Shown here one piece after another: positions 43,066-54,047 of a stretch of DNA of 64,000 bases. The position numbers were made by a program, and so were the translations under genes. Origin of the DNA: Aquarana catesbeiana (Eukaryota > Chordata > Amphibia > Anura > Ranidae). Position 1 is the stretch's first letter. Each line of letters opens with the position of its first letter. The notes below the pieces were generated by a model. The model did no database searches and was not told the DNA's origin. It worked only from the letters and a program-made list of their open reading frames with translations. The DNA lies in assembly GCF_042186555.1 (NCBI RefSeq), contig NC_133329.1, forward strand, positions 75,222,557 through 75,286,556. The letters run 5' to 3'.

Positions 43066-43841
43066 CAAGGGTCACCAAACTTTCTAAACAAAGGGCCAGT
43101 TTAGGCGGGCTGTTTTACTACAGTTACATGATAGTTTACGTTTTTTTGAGGTTTTTCGAGCTGTGCAAAAAGAGATCATACAAACACATGTAGGTAAGAT
43201 CAAACTGTAAAGCCCCGTACACATGATCGGAAATCCCGCCAGCAAAAGTCCGATGAGAGCTTTTAGTCGGATATTCCGACCTTGTGTATGCTCCATTGGA
43301 CTTTTGCTGGCAGAATTCCTACCAGCAAAAGATTGAGAGCAGGTTCTCAATTTTTCGGCCGGAAAAAGTCCTGATCGTCTGTAGCAACTCCGACGCGCAA
43401 AATTCCTACGCATGCTCGGAAACAATTCGACGCATGCTCAGAAGCATTGAACTTAATTTTCTCGGCTCGTCGTAGTGTTGTACGTCACCGCATTCTTGAT
43501 GGTCGAAAGTTCAAAGAACTTTTGTGTGACCGTGTGTATGCAAGCCAAGCTTGAGCGGAATTCTGCTCGTGTGTACAGGGCATAATATGTGTAATATATT
43601 GGTAATAGTGGGAGGAAAAGTGCCCCATTGTTTGTGTCGGTGGAAGGAATATTGTCCCATTGTCTGTATCAGTGGCAGAAATAGTGCCCCATCATTGGTG
43701 TCAATGGGAGTAATCATTCCCCACTTTTGTTGTCAGTGGAAGGAATAGTACCTTGTACCAGTAGGAGAAATAGTGATTAAGGTTCACATAAGGGCAAGCA
43801 ACGGGCCGCATCTGGCACACGGCCACGTTTGGAGATTACTG
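43066..43841 (+). mobile_element. hAT-like element with inner minisatellite, hosting a MITE
   Basis: CAAGGGTCACCAAACTTTC at the left and ACGTTTGGAGATTACTG at the right are inverted ends. The flanks GTATAGAG and GTGTAGAA look like a decayed 8-base duplication. It holds degenerate GTGGGAGGAAAAGTGCCCC units (43590-43760), reverse relatives of the array at 1197-2130. A Harbinger-type MITE sits inside it. Confidence 0.75.
43211..43582. mobile_element. Harbinger-derived MITE 3
   Basis: AGCCCCGTACACATGATCGG to ..CTCGTGTGTACAGGGCA, flanked by TAA at 43208-43210 and 43583-43585. It shares GTACGTCACCGC and GTGTATGCAAG phrases with copy 4 at 52234. It is nested in the hAT-like element, so it is the younger of the two. 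Confidence 0.85.
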
Positions 43842-44858
43842 GTGTAGAATAAGGGACTTATCTGATGGGTAATTTGGCCATTGGTGTTCCATCACCAGCA
43901 GCGGAATCACAAAGAGGCAACCACTACATATTATGGCAAAACTGATTTTGCCGTGAAATGATAATTTCACCATAACCAAAATTTTGCATTATTGGTTTTG
44001 CATTTTTTGTGTATTTAGAGTAGTTCTGTTTTATTTGATTTAGTGTTCTTTGTTTTGTTTTGTTTTTCTTCTTCTTTGTTTGTACTTTAAATATTTGCCT
44101 ACTGTTCTTTTAACTTTTTTTTTTTTTTCACTTTTTTTTTTTTACCATCCGTTTATATCTTTCTCTAAAAAAACAAAAAACAAAAACAAAACAATGAGGT
44201 TAATAGGGGCTGTTTTCCGGCACAAGATCCGGGATAGTTGAAAGGAGCTTCTGTAATATTCAGGAGCTATTTAAAGCTCATTGTACTCGTAAAAAACAGC
44301 TAATACAAAACAAACAGAAAAGTGAAGATTTTAATTTTGTTAAAAAAAAAAAAAAGAAAAATAAAAAACTTGTTTTCACCTTTGTTGCATCTTGATGCTG
44401 CTGATCTTTAGTTATCCTTTTGCAGGCACTGTTGTCTACATGCACTCCAGCAATCGCTGCATGGCATTCCTCTGGGTGGGATTCCTGATGGTGACAAGCC
44501 TGTGCAATGTGTGCGCCAGCATTGCCATATGTAGTTTCCATCAGAGCCCATGTGACATGTTAAGCAATATGGGGACACTGACAGAGATGTTCACCCTATA
44601 ATAAGAAGTTCCTGAACAAAGACCTTAATGGCAGGATCACCAGGTACTACTTTTTTTAAGAAAGCTCATAACCACTGAGGCAAATGATCTGCCGTTTTTG
44701 ACCTCTTTCTGAAAATGCTATTTGCCTGGCTGTCCCTGACCACTATACTGAACAAGGCATGCAGCGGGTGAAGTCAGAGCTCCTGATCTGCATGCTTGTT
44801 CTAGGTTAGCAACTAAAGAAGCATTAAAACCACTGGATAAGAATGACAGCCAGGACAC
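43842..44858. other. Unassigned, before the Harbinger
   Basis: T- and A-rich with several homopolymer runs. A reading frame at 44278-44541 on the minus strand has no recognised relatives that I can name and is probably part of an interspersed repeat. Confidence 0.4.
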
Positions 44859-45642
44859 TAATGCCCCGTACACACGGTCGGATTTTCCGATGGAAAATGT
44901 CCGATTGGAGCATGTTGTCGGAAATTCCGACCGTGTGTGGGCTCCATCGGATATTTTCCATCGGATTTTCTGACACACAAAGTTGGAGAACAGGAGATAA
45001 AATTTTCCGACAACAAAATCCGATCGCGTCAATTCCAACCGTGTGTGGCCTGTTCCGACGCACAAAGTGCCACGCATGCTCAGAAGAAATTCCAAGACGG
45101 AACAGCTCGTTCTGGTAAACTTAGCGTTCGCAATGGATACAGCACTTTCGTCACGCTGCAATGTTCAAAATGGTTTAATACAGCGCACTCTCTTCTTCTT
45201 TATAATGTGACAAGAATGAAGTAGTTTTGCTGCTCATATTCACACACACTTCTCACAAAGTTTTATTTTTGTTTTTTTATTGGGATTCCCTGAATATATT
45301 GTTATTAGTTGTCACATCTGACAGATTTTTTTTTTTATTTAATTTTTTTGGGGATTTTAAGCCTTTTTTTTTTTTTTTTTTTAATGTTTGAATTTTTTCA
45401 AAGGCTGATCTTTGTTCAATGTTATTTTTATTTTTACTCCAGAATATTTTTTGTGTGTTTTGTGTGTCAAGTTACCCCAACACCATTGATATCTTTTATT
45501 ATTTAATCTCAAGGAGATTGTTTGGTGTTGGTGTCCCTTGTTCATTTCACATTGTATATTTGAAATGTACCTGAATCCTCACAAAAAAACTGTCATTTTT
45601 TAAGTAAAACACATAGGAGAGTATAATTCAAAACAAAAATCC

Positions 45643-45648
45643 TTTATT
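45643..45648 (-). promoter_or_regulatory. Poly(A) signal, MADF gene
   Basis: AATAAA on the minus strand about 250 bases after the MADF stop codon. Confidence 0.5.
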
Positions 45649-45900
45649 AAGGGCTCAGAACCAAACAAAGAGGAAGGCAACACTGGATCAACAGGAGAAA
45701 TTAGCGAAGCCTGCGACCCCCACGGCAGACATCAATTCTTGAACATCAAAATTGGTGGCCTGAGGAGTCCATATGTAAGGGAGGGCAGTCTGTTCCAGAA
45801 TTCGCAGAGATCCGGATAGCAGCAGATGACATCTGTGTCCCCAGGCTGTGGCACCACAAGAGGCTGCATTTTTTGGCCGACCAGACTGGATCCAGGGTCC

Positions 45901-46936
45901 TCACTTTCTGGTCTTCCTTTCACGCTTCCTTCCGGGCTGTGGCTGTGCAGTTGGAGATGTGGCAGGAGGAGGAGTAGGACCTGGAGGAGGACTGGGAGGA
46001 CCTGGAGGAGAAGGAGGAGGAGGAGGAGGACCTGCAGGAGGAGGAGGAGGACCATCGCAAAGGTGTGTCTGAGCTGTCATTTGGCCCCTCATACCTTTGT
46101 TAAGAGCCTTCAATATGAGCGCCTCACACAAGACTTGTTGGCCCTCCTCCATCTTCTGCATTTTATATGCAATGACGGCAGCAATGTCCTCCTCCACGGT
46201 CTGTCGTGCTCCCAGGACCTCTGTAGCCCTCCAAAAGAGTCCTCCGGTAGCCTCCTCTAGGGCACTCCTCCTACTGCCACTTTCTCTTTTCTGGGGGGGT
46301 GGAGGGACCTGCAGATCAGCCAGCCGGCTCGGCCCGGCCACCTCCTGGCTGAGCCTTCAATGTGTATGAAAAAGGGACATGGTTGTAATGTTTTGCTTCA
46401 TCAATCACAATCCTAAATTAGTACTCCAAACTAACATCTAGTTAACATCATTGATTGGACAAGCAGAAATATTTAGAGGAATGCTATACCTGGCTCAATC
46501 TGGGCTCCTCCACATGTTGCTGCCTGGAAGGCCCAGGTTGGGCGTCAGAAACCTCAGCCGGGGGGGAAGGAAGCGTGGAAGGAAGACTGGAGAGGGATGA
46601 CCTGGGTTCAGTCTGGCCTGCCAGAAAATGCAGCCTGTCATAGTACAACATCCTGGGGACATAGATGTCATCTGCTGCTCCAGTTCTCTGTGAATCCTGT
46701 ACTTTCTTGCGCTCCCTCACATATGTGCTCCTCAGGCCACCAATGAAGATCTTTAAATAGGTGATGTCTGCCGTGGGGATCACCTGCTTCACAATTTCAC
46801 ACAATTGCACCAGTGCTGCCTTCCTCTTTGCTTGGTTTTTGTAATGGAGGTGTTTAATCTCCCACAGACAGGGCAGCCCCCTTAAGATATCTATGAATAC
46901 TGACATGAAGTCATTGTCTTTCACTAAGATATCCAT
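45901..46936 (-). CDS. MADF-domain protein of the Harbinger
   Basis: Two coding exons on the minus strand: 46936-46490 (149 codons, phase 0) and about 46344-45901 with its stop. A noncoding first exon probably ends at 47051 (GAAGgtaag), with the acceptor CTTGCAG just before the ATG. Residues 1-110 (DFMSVFIDILRGLPCLWEIK, HYKNQAKRKAAL, FIGGLRSTYVRERKK) fit a MADF (Myb/SANT-like) DNA-binding domain. Exon 3 adds a VEEDIAAVIAYKMQKMEE helical stretch and a proline-rich tail of PPPPP and PPG runs, encoded by a GGA-rich repeat. The exon 3 acceptor is uncertain: the first AG would give an early stop, the next in-frame one (46345-46346) a ~296-residue protein. Its role is probably DNA binding or targeting for the element. 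Confidence 0.72.
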
Positions 46937-47051
46937 GTTCACTGCAAGACACAACACAAGACAAAGCCTAATGTCAGACAAAACTCTCCTAATCTTGTTA
47001 CAATATAGGCTTCAATGTAGAAGCAGTATAGGCACAAGTTTGTCTCTTACC

Positions 47052-47213
47052 TTCGTTCTTATGATCGGCGCGTCCAATGCTCCTTCCTCCGCTCACAGAT
47101 CGTGCGTGTTACGCTTTATACACACTGCGCATGCGTGTAACTCCGCCTGCCCCTGACGTTCTTTCTAGTCTATTCCCCGCCCCTTTTCGTTTGGCGCAGT
47201 GGGGGAAGAGCAC
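47052..47213. promoter_or_regulatory. Probable bidirectional promoter in the Harbinger
   Basis: A 160-base GC-richer interval between the divergent MADF and Myb-like genes. It contains a CCGCCCC GC-box-like motif (about 47176) and no clear TATA. Bidirectional activity is inferred from the gene arrangement. Confidence 0.4.
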
Positions 47214-48530
47214 ATGGCGGAGTCACAGCAGGTGCGTGCTAATTGCAGGAACGAGGAGGAGGAGGAGGAAAGCCCGGATCCGGACACGTCCCGATCCAGA
47301 AGGAGACGTTTTAAGGCCACAAATATGTCCTTTGGGGAGATGTTGGAGATGGTCGACATCATGAAGAAGTCCGACTATGACGGAAAGTATGGGCCTTACC
47401 CCAACCCCAACATCAGAAAGGCAAAGATCATGGCGAAAGTGGTCAAAAGCCTTCACAAGAATTTCGGGGTACGACGATCGAAAGATCAGCTCAGGAAGCG
47501 GTGGTCGGACCTGAAATTGAGAGAGCCAGAGCAGTACCGAAAGATCCGGAGAGTGCTGCAAAAAAGTAAGTAGTTGTGCTGTGTTCCTATTCTTTCTGTC
47601 TTTATTGCGTTCGTGCTGCTCCATGTGCTTTTCCTAATTGTACAGTTTAAAAGGGCAACTTTAATGTTCATGGGCCCATTATTCCTTCGTATCAAACATT
47701 TTTCTTTCGGCCTCTAAAACACCATTGTTTAGGCCATATGCATTTTCCCACATTTTTTTTTGGGCCTACTTGGATGCCAAATAGTTGTTTGTGTAGATGG
47801 GTTTGTTACTAGAATGAAATGCCAACTAGATTGTGTGTAAGGAGAGGACACTGAGCAGCTGTTTTCACATCTGTACACTGGAGCACTAGTGTGGGACACA
47901 AGAACACCATTTTTATTAGGGGGGCCACACAAGTGCTCCAGTGTATACTATAGGGGGGTCTCCATCTGTGAAGCTTGTACTAAGCAGGTAAAGTATTGCA
48001 GCTTGACAAAGGCCAATAAAAAAAATACATCAAAAAATACAAAAAAATAGACAATTGTACCCCACTTCCAAGCAATGTTTCCTATTTCTAGTTCTGCCAT
48101 CAAATATCTGTGTGCTAATTATACCATTTTTGTTTTACATAGGGGAGAAAAGACTCGGAGGACACCCCTCATCCGAGGAGACCACAGACCCTCCACCTCT
48201 GGAAGAAGGGGAACTAACACCAACCCAAGAAGAGCAGGAGGAAGAAGAAGATGTGGTGGAGATTGGCAGCACAACAGGTGAGTGTCTGCGACCACAGGCT
48301 CAGGTAAAAGAGATGGATGGTGGCAGATTTTTGATACCTGTTTTTGTTTGTTTTCTCTCTTTTTAGGTGATCGTGATGTGAGGGATCCAGAACGTTTCAC
48401 ATCAGAAAGTGCCCAGATCCTGATCGGGGAGATCATGGGGTGTAATGTCGAACTGCAAAACATACAGCAAAAAATCAATGATGTTATTAAAAAAAATAAT
48501 AACATCATTGATGTTTTGGGGCGAATTTAA
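47214..48530 (+). CDS. Myb/SANT-like (NAIF1-type) protein of the Harbinger
   Basis: Exons 47214-47565, 48143-48277 and 48367-48530 join in phase to 651 bases, 216 residues, with GTAAGT and GTGAGT donors and CATAG and TTTAG acceptors. The N-terminus has a Glu run and RSRRRR, then a trihelix/Myb-like domain of about 70 residues (SFGEMLEMVDIMKKSDYDGK, KAKIMAKVVKSLHKNFG, KDQLRKRWSDLK). The middle exon is acidic and Pro/Glu-rich. The last exon forms a helix (ILIGEIMGCNVELQNIQQKI) likely for self-association. In this superfamily the Myb-like partner binds transposon ends and imports the transposase to the nucleus. No lesion is visible. The start was chosen at the first ATG preceding AESQQ. Confidence 0.85.
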
Positions 48531-48590
48531 AACCCCACAAAATCACTTTTTGGATTGTGGTCCAATCTTTTAAATATTTTTGCAATGTTT

Positions 48591-48800
48591 TGAAAAGCCA
48601 AATTTGGAGGATGCACACAGTGTGCCAACATGTGCTATCTGCCATCATTTGGGGGTGCAACCCCTTCCTCAATTATAAAGTAGCGTTGAGGAAGGGCTTG
48701 CTCCCCCAAAACACGTCCCTTGATCCCCCCTGATGGCAGATAGCACATGTTGACATTCGTAAATTGGTGTGCATCTTCCAAATTTGGCTTTTCCAGGGGT
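48591..48800. repeat. Hairpin between convergent Harbinger genes
   Basis: AAAAGCCAAATTTGGAGGAT and ATGTGCTATCTGCCATCA on the left are answered by TGATGGCAGATAGCACAT and TCTTCCAAATTTGGCTTTT on the right. The arms are about 75 bases. It may be a nested MITE or a structure at the transcript ends. Confidence 0.75.
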
Positions 48801-49149
48801 GATTTCCCCCCATCTGAACGCTATATCAAACCCAGTTTCTAAATACTGATGTCTGATACAGCCATCAGGTTTTACCTAATGTGAACTTTGTAAGTTCAAG
48901 TTTTTTGGCTTTCTTGTTGGTTTTACACAGGCCTGTTTTATCTGAAATGGACATTTCGATTTTTGATAATGCTACTGCAAAAATTGTTATACAACAAACA
49001 TGTTGGTTTGTTTTAAAAATCTTTGGTAAATGCACATGTGATTGTGCAGGTATAAAAAAGTTGCTTACTCAAGAATGTGTGGATTATTGTCTCAACACTA
49101 CAATACAACACTTTTGGGGTGATGTAATTGCTGTTTTCTGCATAAATGG

Positions 49150-49252
49150 GTGTTATTTCCTAAGGGCAAATCCTCTTTGCACTACAAGTGCAGTTTCAGT
49201 GCAGTTGCAAGTGCACTTGTAGTGAAATGTGTATTTGCATTTAGGAAATAAC
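49150..49252. repeat. Short relative of the ATAG-flanked MITE
   Basis: GTTATTTCCTAAGGGCAAATCC and the inverse GGATTTGCATTTAGGAAATAAC pattern, shortened, resembling 24828-25079. Confidence 0.6.
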
Positions 49253-49375
49253 AGCCAACAGTGCTTTGTATAAGGTTACACAATCACGACATTTTCTGGA
49301 CTCAACACATTTCTGTCAGGGTCAGCTAAAACAAACACAAGCAGTAAATGTCCACCAAGAATTTCTTTTTTTTTT

Positions 49376-49381
49376 TTTATT
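49376..49381 (-). promoter_or_regulatory. Poly(A) signal, Harbinger transposase
   Basis: AATAAA on the minus strand about 20 bases past the transposase stop at 49399. Confidence 0.5.
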
Positions 49382-49398
49382 ATTATTATAAAAAGGCT

Positions 49399-51580
49399 TC
49401 ACAGATTGTCTGGCATATTGATAGCCCCCCTACCCGCAAAGAACTCCAGGTAGCGTAGCCGGACATCACGGGCACTCAGGGAGGGCAAGCCAGGACGGCC
49501 ACTTTCAAGCGCCGTCAGTGTGGTTTGATGTAGGATTCCGGCCTCAGGCCCAGCTGAGCCAGCATAGTTGGCTGAATGTTTCCTTAAAAAGTTATGGAGA
49601 ACACAGCACGCCAGTATAATATGGTTCAGTTTATACTCCGCCATATGGATGGGTGTCAGAAATAGTCAGAACCGGCTGGCCAGGATTCCAAATGTGTTCT
49701 CCACCACTCTTCGGGCTCTGGCCAGCCGGTAATTAAAAACCCTCTGTTCCGGGGTGAGGGTCCTCATTGGGAATGGCCGCATCAGGTGGTCCCCCAGCGC
49801 AAACGCTTCATCAGCAACTAACACAAATGGGAGTCCTTCCACATTGTCCTCTGGAGCTGGCAAGTCCAAGCTGCCATTCTGGAGACGCCTGTAAAACTCC
49901 GTCTGGGCGATGACTCCACCATCGGACATCCGGCCATTCTTCCCCACATCCACATACAGGAAGTCGTAATTAGCCGACACCACCGCCAACATCACTATAC
50001 TATTGAACCCCTTGTAATTATAATAGTACGACCCCGAGTTGGGTGGTGGGACGATGTGGACGTGTTTCATCAATTGCCCCTCCGCAGTTAGGAAAGTCCC
50101 ACCGCTGGGCAAAGTGGGAGGCCACAGTCTGCCATTCCTGTGGCGTGGAAGGAAACTGTTGAGGAAAAAACAATAAACATTACTATTTTTTCACAGAAAC
50201 ATGGTAAGCAGATTAGGCACAAACATTATGTGGCAACCACCAGATAGCATTTAGTAATGGGAATTTAACAAGTCCAAAGTATAAGGTACACCTATCATAT
50301 TCCCCCTCCCCCCTCTCATGGGCCATTTCTAACATTATAGGGGGGGGGGGGAATCTTGGACAGGTAACCCTCTTCACTTCATTGAGAGCTGAATGCCTAA
50401 ATAATGGGTATTACTTGGAACAGCCCCTCCTTAGTTACGCTATTGGCAGACCACTGGACAGGTAAGAAGTGTCATAATACAAAGATATAAATACACATTG
50501 TACACATTTGAGGACATTTGGACATTCTGCTATTACCTATCAAGATAATAATAGAATAAAAAAACTTGAAACAGTACCATTGGAAAGTATACAGGCAGGC
50601 CCTTGCACTACATGCTTTGGGCAATTCATCCATAAATCTGACCAGTAAAGAGGTGGGTATAGTGTGTATGGGTTTGGCAAAGTCAGCAGATAGATGATTG
50701 AGGATAGAGAATTGGGATTAGCTGACTTAGCAGCTGGGGGAGGGAGGGTTACAAAAAATATTTGGGGACACCAACAAAAAAAAGCCTCTGGCACTCTGCC
50801 AGAATTTAAATCAAAAATAACATTTCCAAACATTTTAGGGGGTGTTTGGGGTAAAGCACTACTATAGAGCTGGTAAAATACATTGTTAAGTGACTACATG
50901 AGGTGAATATAGGCCAGGAGACACCATGCTGGGGAGGTTATTGAAGGGCAAATATGTATGAAGGACCTAAAATAATAATTACATAAAAATCCAGCATGCA
51001 TGAGAACAAAGGGGACATTCACAGCATATTTCAATCATGGTAATTAGGGAATGAGGAAAGAAATACAATATATTAGCAAACATTCAATACAATAAAATGT
51101 GATATAAAAGGATAAAAATCTTACCTTCATATACTCCTTCTGCAGGACCTGGATGATGGCAGAACAGGTCTCTGGGATAATGATCCCCAGAGCCTGGGGG
51201 GAGATGCCTGTCGAGAACTTTAAGTCTTGCAGACTTCTCCCTGTGGCCAAGTACCGCAGGGTAGCAACCAACCTCTGCTCTGGAGTGATGGCTTGCCTCA
51301 TGCAGGTATCCTGCCTGCTGATATAGGGGGTCAGCGAAGCCAACAAACGGTGATACACGGGGTCCGTCATCCTGAGAAAGTTCCTGAAATCATCAGGATT
51401 ATTCTCACGGATCTCACGGAGCAAAGGCATATGAGAGAACTGGTCACGCTGAAGCAACCAATTCTTGGTCCATGAACTCCTCCTCACCCTGTTCATGGAC
51501 TGGACTTGTGTAAAGGTCAGGACCCCAACACCAAGCCCCCGCACAGCACGAACTGTACGAGGAGTACGCATACGAAACAT
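49399..51580 (-). pseudogene. HARBI1-type DDE transposase, two lesions
   Basis: Exon 1 is 51580-51125 (152 codons, from MFRMRTPRTVRAVRG to QKEYMK, donor GTAAG). Exon 2 is 50155-49399 after a TTTTTTCCTCAACAG acceptor. Exon 1 has a helix-turn-helix-like region (AITPEQRLVATLRYLATG). In exon 2 the catalytic motifs GGAID, VGKNGRMSDGGV and RVVENTFGI are present. Two breaks disable it. A 2-base loss directly after the GGAID codons (about 50068) shifts frame at the first catalytic Asp. An in-frame TGA (49666-49668), consistent with CGA-to-TGA decay, lies before LFLTPIHMAEYK. Without them it would be about 400 residues. Other copies of the family would have to mobilise this one. Confidence 0.88.
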
Positions 51581-52233
51581 GGCTAGAAAATGGTCGGCTG
51601 CTCAGAACAAAGTAACAGAATGCACTGAAGAACAGCAAGGCCTGTGAAGAGCGACCTGAAAAACAGCAACGAGCGGGCAAGATCGCACAGAAAACTCAGA
51701 TACGAACTGACTGCACGCACTGAAGAGCAGATACAAACCCACAAGCACAAACTGAACGGCAGAAAACGATCTGAAAGCCACGAGTCTGAAAAAGCGCGAA
51801 TCGTCTCTCACCAAACTTTTACTAACACGAGATTAGCAAAAGGAACCCAAAGGGTGCCGTGCTTGGTTCTGAACCGGCCTTTTCTAGTCTCGTCGTACGT
51901 TGTGTACATGACCGCGTGGTTGGCGATCGGAAATTCCGACAACTTTGTGCGACCGTGTGTAGACAAAAAAAGTTTGAGCCAACATCCGTCCGAACAAAGT
52001 CCGACCGTGTGTACGCCCTATAATAGTGTTTAGAAGGAGGGGTCAGTATTGGGTGTACCTTGTTTACCATTCCTTTGATCATCAATATGGTACCTCATTC
52101 ATATGTTTTAAAAGCCTGATCACCCCATCAGAACACAATTTTTTTTCAATGCTTGAACTATTATATTACATTATACTCACCTAGGTGGATACAGCATCGA
52201 TCTGATGCTGCATCCGTCTCCCACCACCTCTAA

Positions 52234-52638
52234 TGCCGCGTACACACGATCAGAATTTCGTCCCGCAAAAGACCGATGAGAGTTTTTTCGTCGGAAAATG
52301 ATGGCTTTTGCTGGCCAAATTCCAGCCATCAAAAGATTGAGTGCAGGTTCTTAATTTTTCTGTCGGAAAAAGTTCCTATCCGAAAATTCGATCGTCTGTG
52401 GCAATTCCGATGTGCAAAATTCCTACGCATGCTCAGAAACAATTCGATGCATGCTCGGAAGCACTGAACTTCATTTTTTCGACTCGTCGTAGTGTTGTAC
52501 GTCACCGCGTTCTTGACGGTCGTAAGTTCAGCGAACTTTTACGTGACCTTGTGTATGCAAGGCAAACTTGAGCGGAATCCCGTGGGAAAAGGCATCATAT
52601 CTTTTTCCAACGAGAAGTCCGATCGTGTGTACGTGGCA
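52234..52638. mobile_element. Harbinger-derived MITE 4
   Basis: TGCCGCGTACACACGATC to ..GATCGTGTGTACGTGGCA with TAA at 52231-52233 and 52639-52641. It lies 210 bases from the end of the large Harbinger. Confidence 0.88.
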
Positions 52639-52705
52639 TAAGACCAATACCTGAATGATCAAAGGCCACTGACTGCTCAGTTCTCGGTCTTCAGAGAACA
52701 TCTCT

Positions 52706-52708
<3 letters not shown>

Positions 52709-52791
<83 letters not shown>
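52709..52791 (+). repeat. (GA)n microsatellite
   Basis: About 40 GA units with one AAAA interruption, followed by a short (TA)n. Confidence 0.95.
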
Positions 52792-52795
<4 letters not shown>

Positions 52796-52810
52796 ATAAA
52801 TATATATATA

Positions 52811-52883
52811 TTGATCCCTGGCAACTAGATGCTCCTCCCACACACAGTATACGTGGGAGAAGCATCCAGTTGCCAGGGATCAA
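52811..52883. repeat. Perfect-arm palindrome
   Basis: TTGATCCCTGGCAACT and its inverse AGTTGCCAGGGATCAA, with CCCAC/GTGGG inner stems and a ~10-base loop. Confidence 0.8.
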
Positions 52884-53040
52884 TGGGCAATACATGCCTC
52901 TGAAGGATTACATTCTGGGAAGACGCTGAGATTATCATTCCATCTCTCAAAAAGGCCCGGGCTGGGCATTAAGCCACAAGCGAATGTGATCTCCTGTAAT
53001 AGGAGATCATTTGGAGTCGGTAAGCGTCAACATGCTTCAT

Positions 53041-53460
53041 TCTATGGCTGTCATCAGTGCAGAGTATGGAAACCATGGCTTTCATGACGTAGGGCTTGGG
53101 ACCCAAGAAGACAGAATAACCATACCAGTTATGGGGAGAAGGGACTAGCAGAATCAAAAAGCTACCCAAATGAATCAGTGTGTAGCACAGTAAAGCTTTC
53201 TTACAGAATATACCCCCTTCTATGGCCATTTTTAGTGCAGAGTATGGAAACCATGGCTTCTATGGTGTAGGGCTTGAGACCCAACAAGACAGTCAAACCA
53301 TACCGGGTATGGTGAGCACTGAGCAGGGACTAAATAAATCAAAAAGCCCTCCAACTGAATCAGTGCATAGCTCATTAAACCATCTTAGAACAGGACATAC
53401 CTTATCCTATGGCTGTCATCAGAGCAGTGTATGAAAACCACGGCTTCCATGGAGTAGAGT
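53041..53460. repeat. ~182-bp tandem repeat, 2.3 copies
   Basis: CTATGGCTGTCATCAG recurs as CTATGGCCATTTTTAG at about 53221 and again at about 53407, each followed by GCAGAGTATGGAAACCATGG-type sequence. The small frames in it are repeat shadows. Confidence 0.85.
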
Positions 53461-53738
53461 AAATGAAGGATGGATATACTGACTCATGCAAAACCTTCCA
53501 TTAAATACTGTTGCAGTCGTTTTTGGTACATCAGTAGCTGCCGTTCCCAGAAGCATTGAAAATAAATTACAGTTTGCAAAACATGAACAAAATACTATTT
53601 TATGTGAGAAGACAGAAATAGGTGGCACACCTACATTTGCAGGAAGTCACAGCAGCATGCCAGAGCATGAACGTGCACAGCTATGACTTGCAGGATTCTG
53701 CCAGTAATGGAGTTTACACTTCAATTTCATTTGCTCAG

Positions 53739-54007
53739 ATAATTGGTGAGTGCAGCCATAAGTTTAAGGAGAAATAAATATGCTCAGCAATTCCTCCAGG
53801 GAAAGCCCTGATTGGGTGCTTCCTCTGCCAACAAAACCAACACCCAACAGGTGTCTACCAACTGAATGAAAATAATTAATTTATCTGGGAGTGGTGCACA
53901 TTACTGAGCAACTCTGACAGAAGTAAGAAGTCAGGCCACCTTTGTTGCTTTACAAGAAAGCTCTTCTTTGACTTCCATTGTCATCTGAGTGCCCTGCATC
54001 CTCAGCC
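53739..54007 (+). promoter_or_regulatory. Upstream region of gene 3
   Basis: Shares ATAATTGGTGAGTGCAGC and following sequence with the gene 1 promoter. Where gene 1 has GCTGAGTCA and TATAAA, this copy has ACTGAGCAA and AGTAAG, so both the response-element and TATA motifs are degraded. The leader retains one or two weak units of the ~30-base motif (GCTTTACAAGAAAGC). Confidence 0.5.
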
Positions 54008-54047
54008 ATGGCTGGCAAGAAAACTATCACCGTCTTTGGAGCCACAG
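54008..54047 (+). CDS. Gene 3 exon 1
   Basis: ATG in context gccATGG encodes MAGKKTITVFGAT plus one base, with donor GTAAAT. Confidence 0.9.

Larger units (their letters stand above)
44862..52020. mobile_element. Three-gene Harbinger (PIF/Harbinger) DNA transposon
   Basis: The left end TGCCCCGTACACACGGTCGG and right end ..CCGACCGTGTGTACGCCCTA are inverted, with the TAA target duplication at 44859-44861 and 52021-52023. Its 7159 bases hold three genes: a MADF-domain gene (minus), a Myb/SANT-like gene (plus) and a HARBI1-type transposase (minus). The first two diverge from a shared 47052-47213 promoter interval; the Myb-like gene and the transposase converge on a hairpin-containing spacer. Known animal Harbingers usually carry a transposase and a Myb-like partner, so the MADF gene is an extra. 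The subterminal region (44862-45110) matches MITE interiors elsewhere in the window. Confidence 0.92.

Noticed and set aside
44392..44601. Possible missing exon 2 for the orphan first exon, after TTTTGCAG
   Set aside because: The acceptor-like site is followed by sequence with no resemblance to the conserved AQGGSVVKAL exon.
45826..46260. 144-codon plus-strand frame with Arg-rich repeats
   Set aside because: Antisense shadow of the proline-rich tail of the Harbinger MADF gene.
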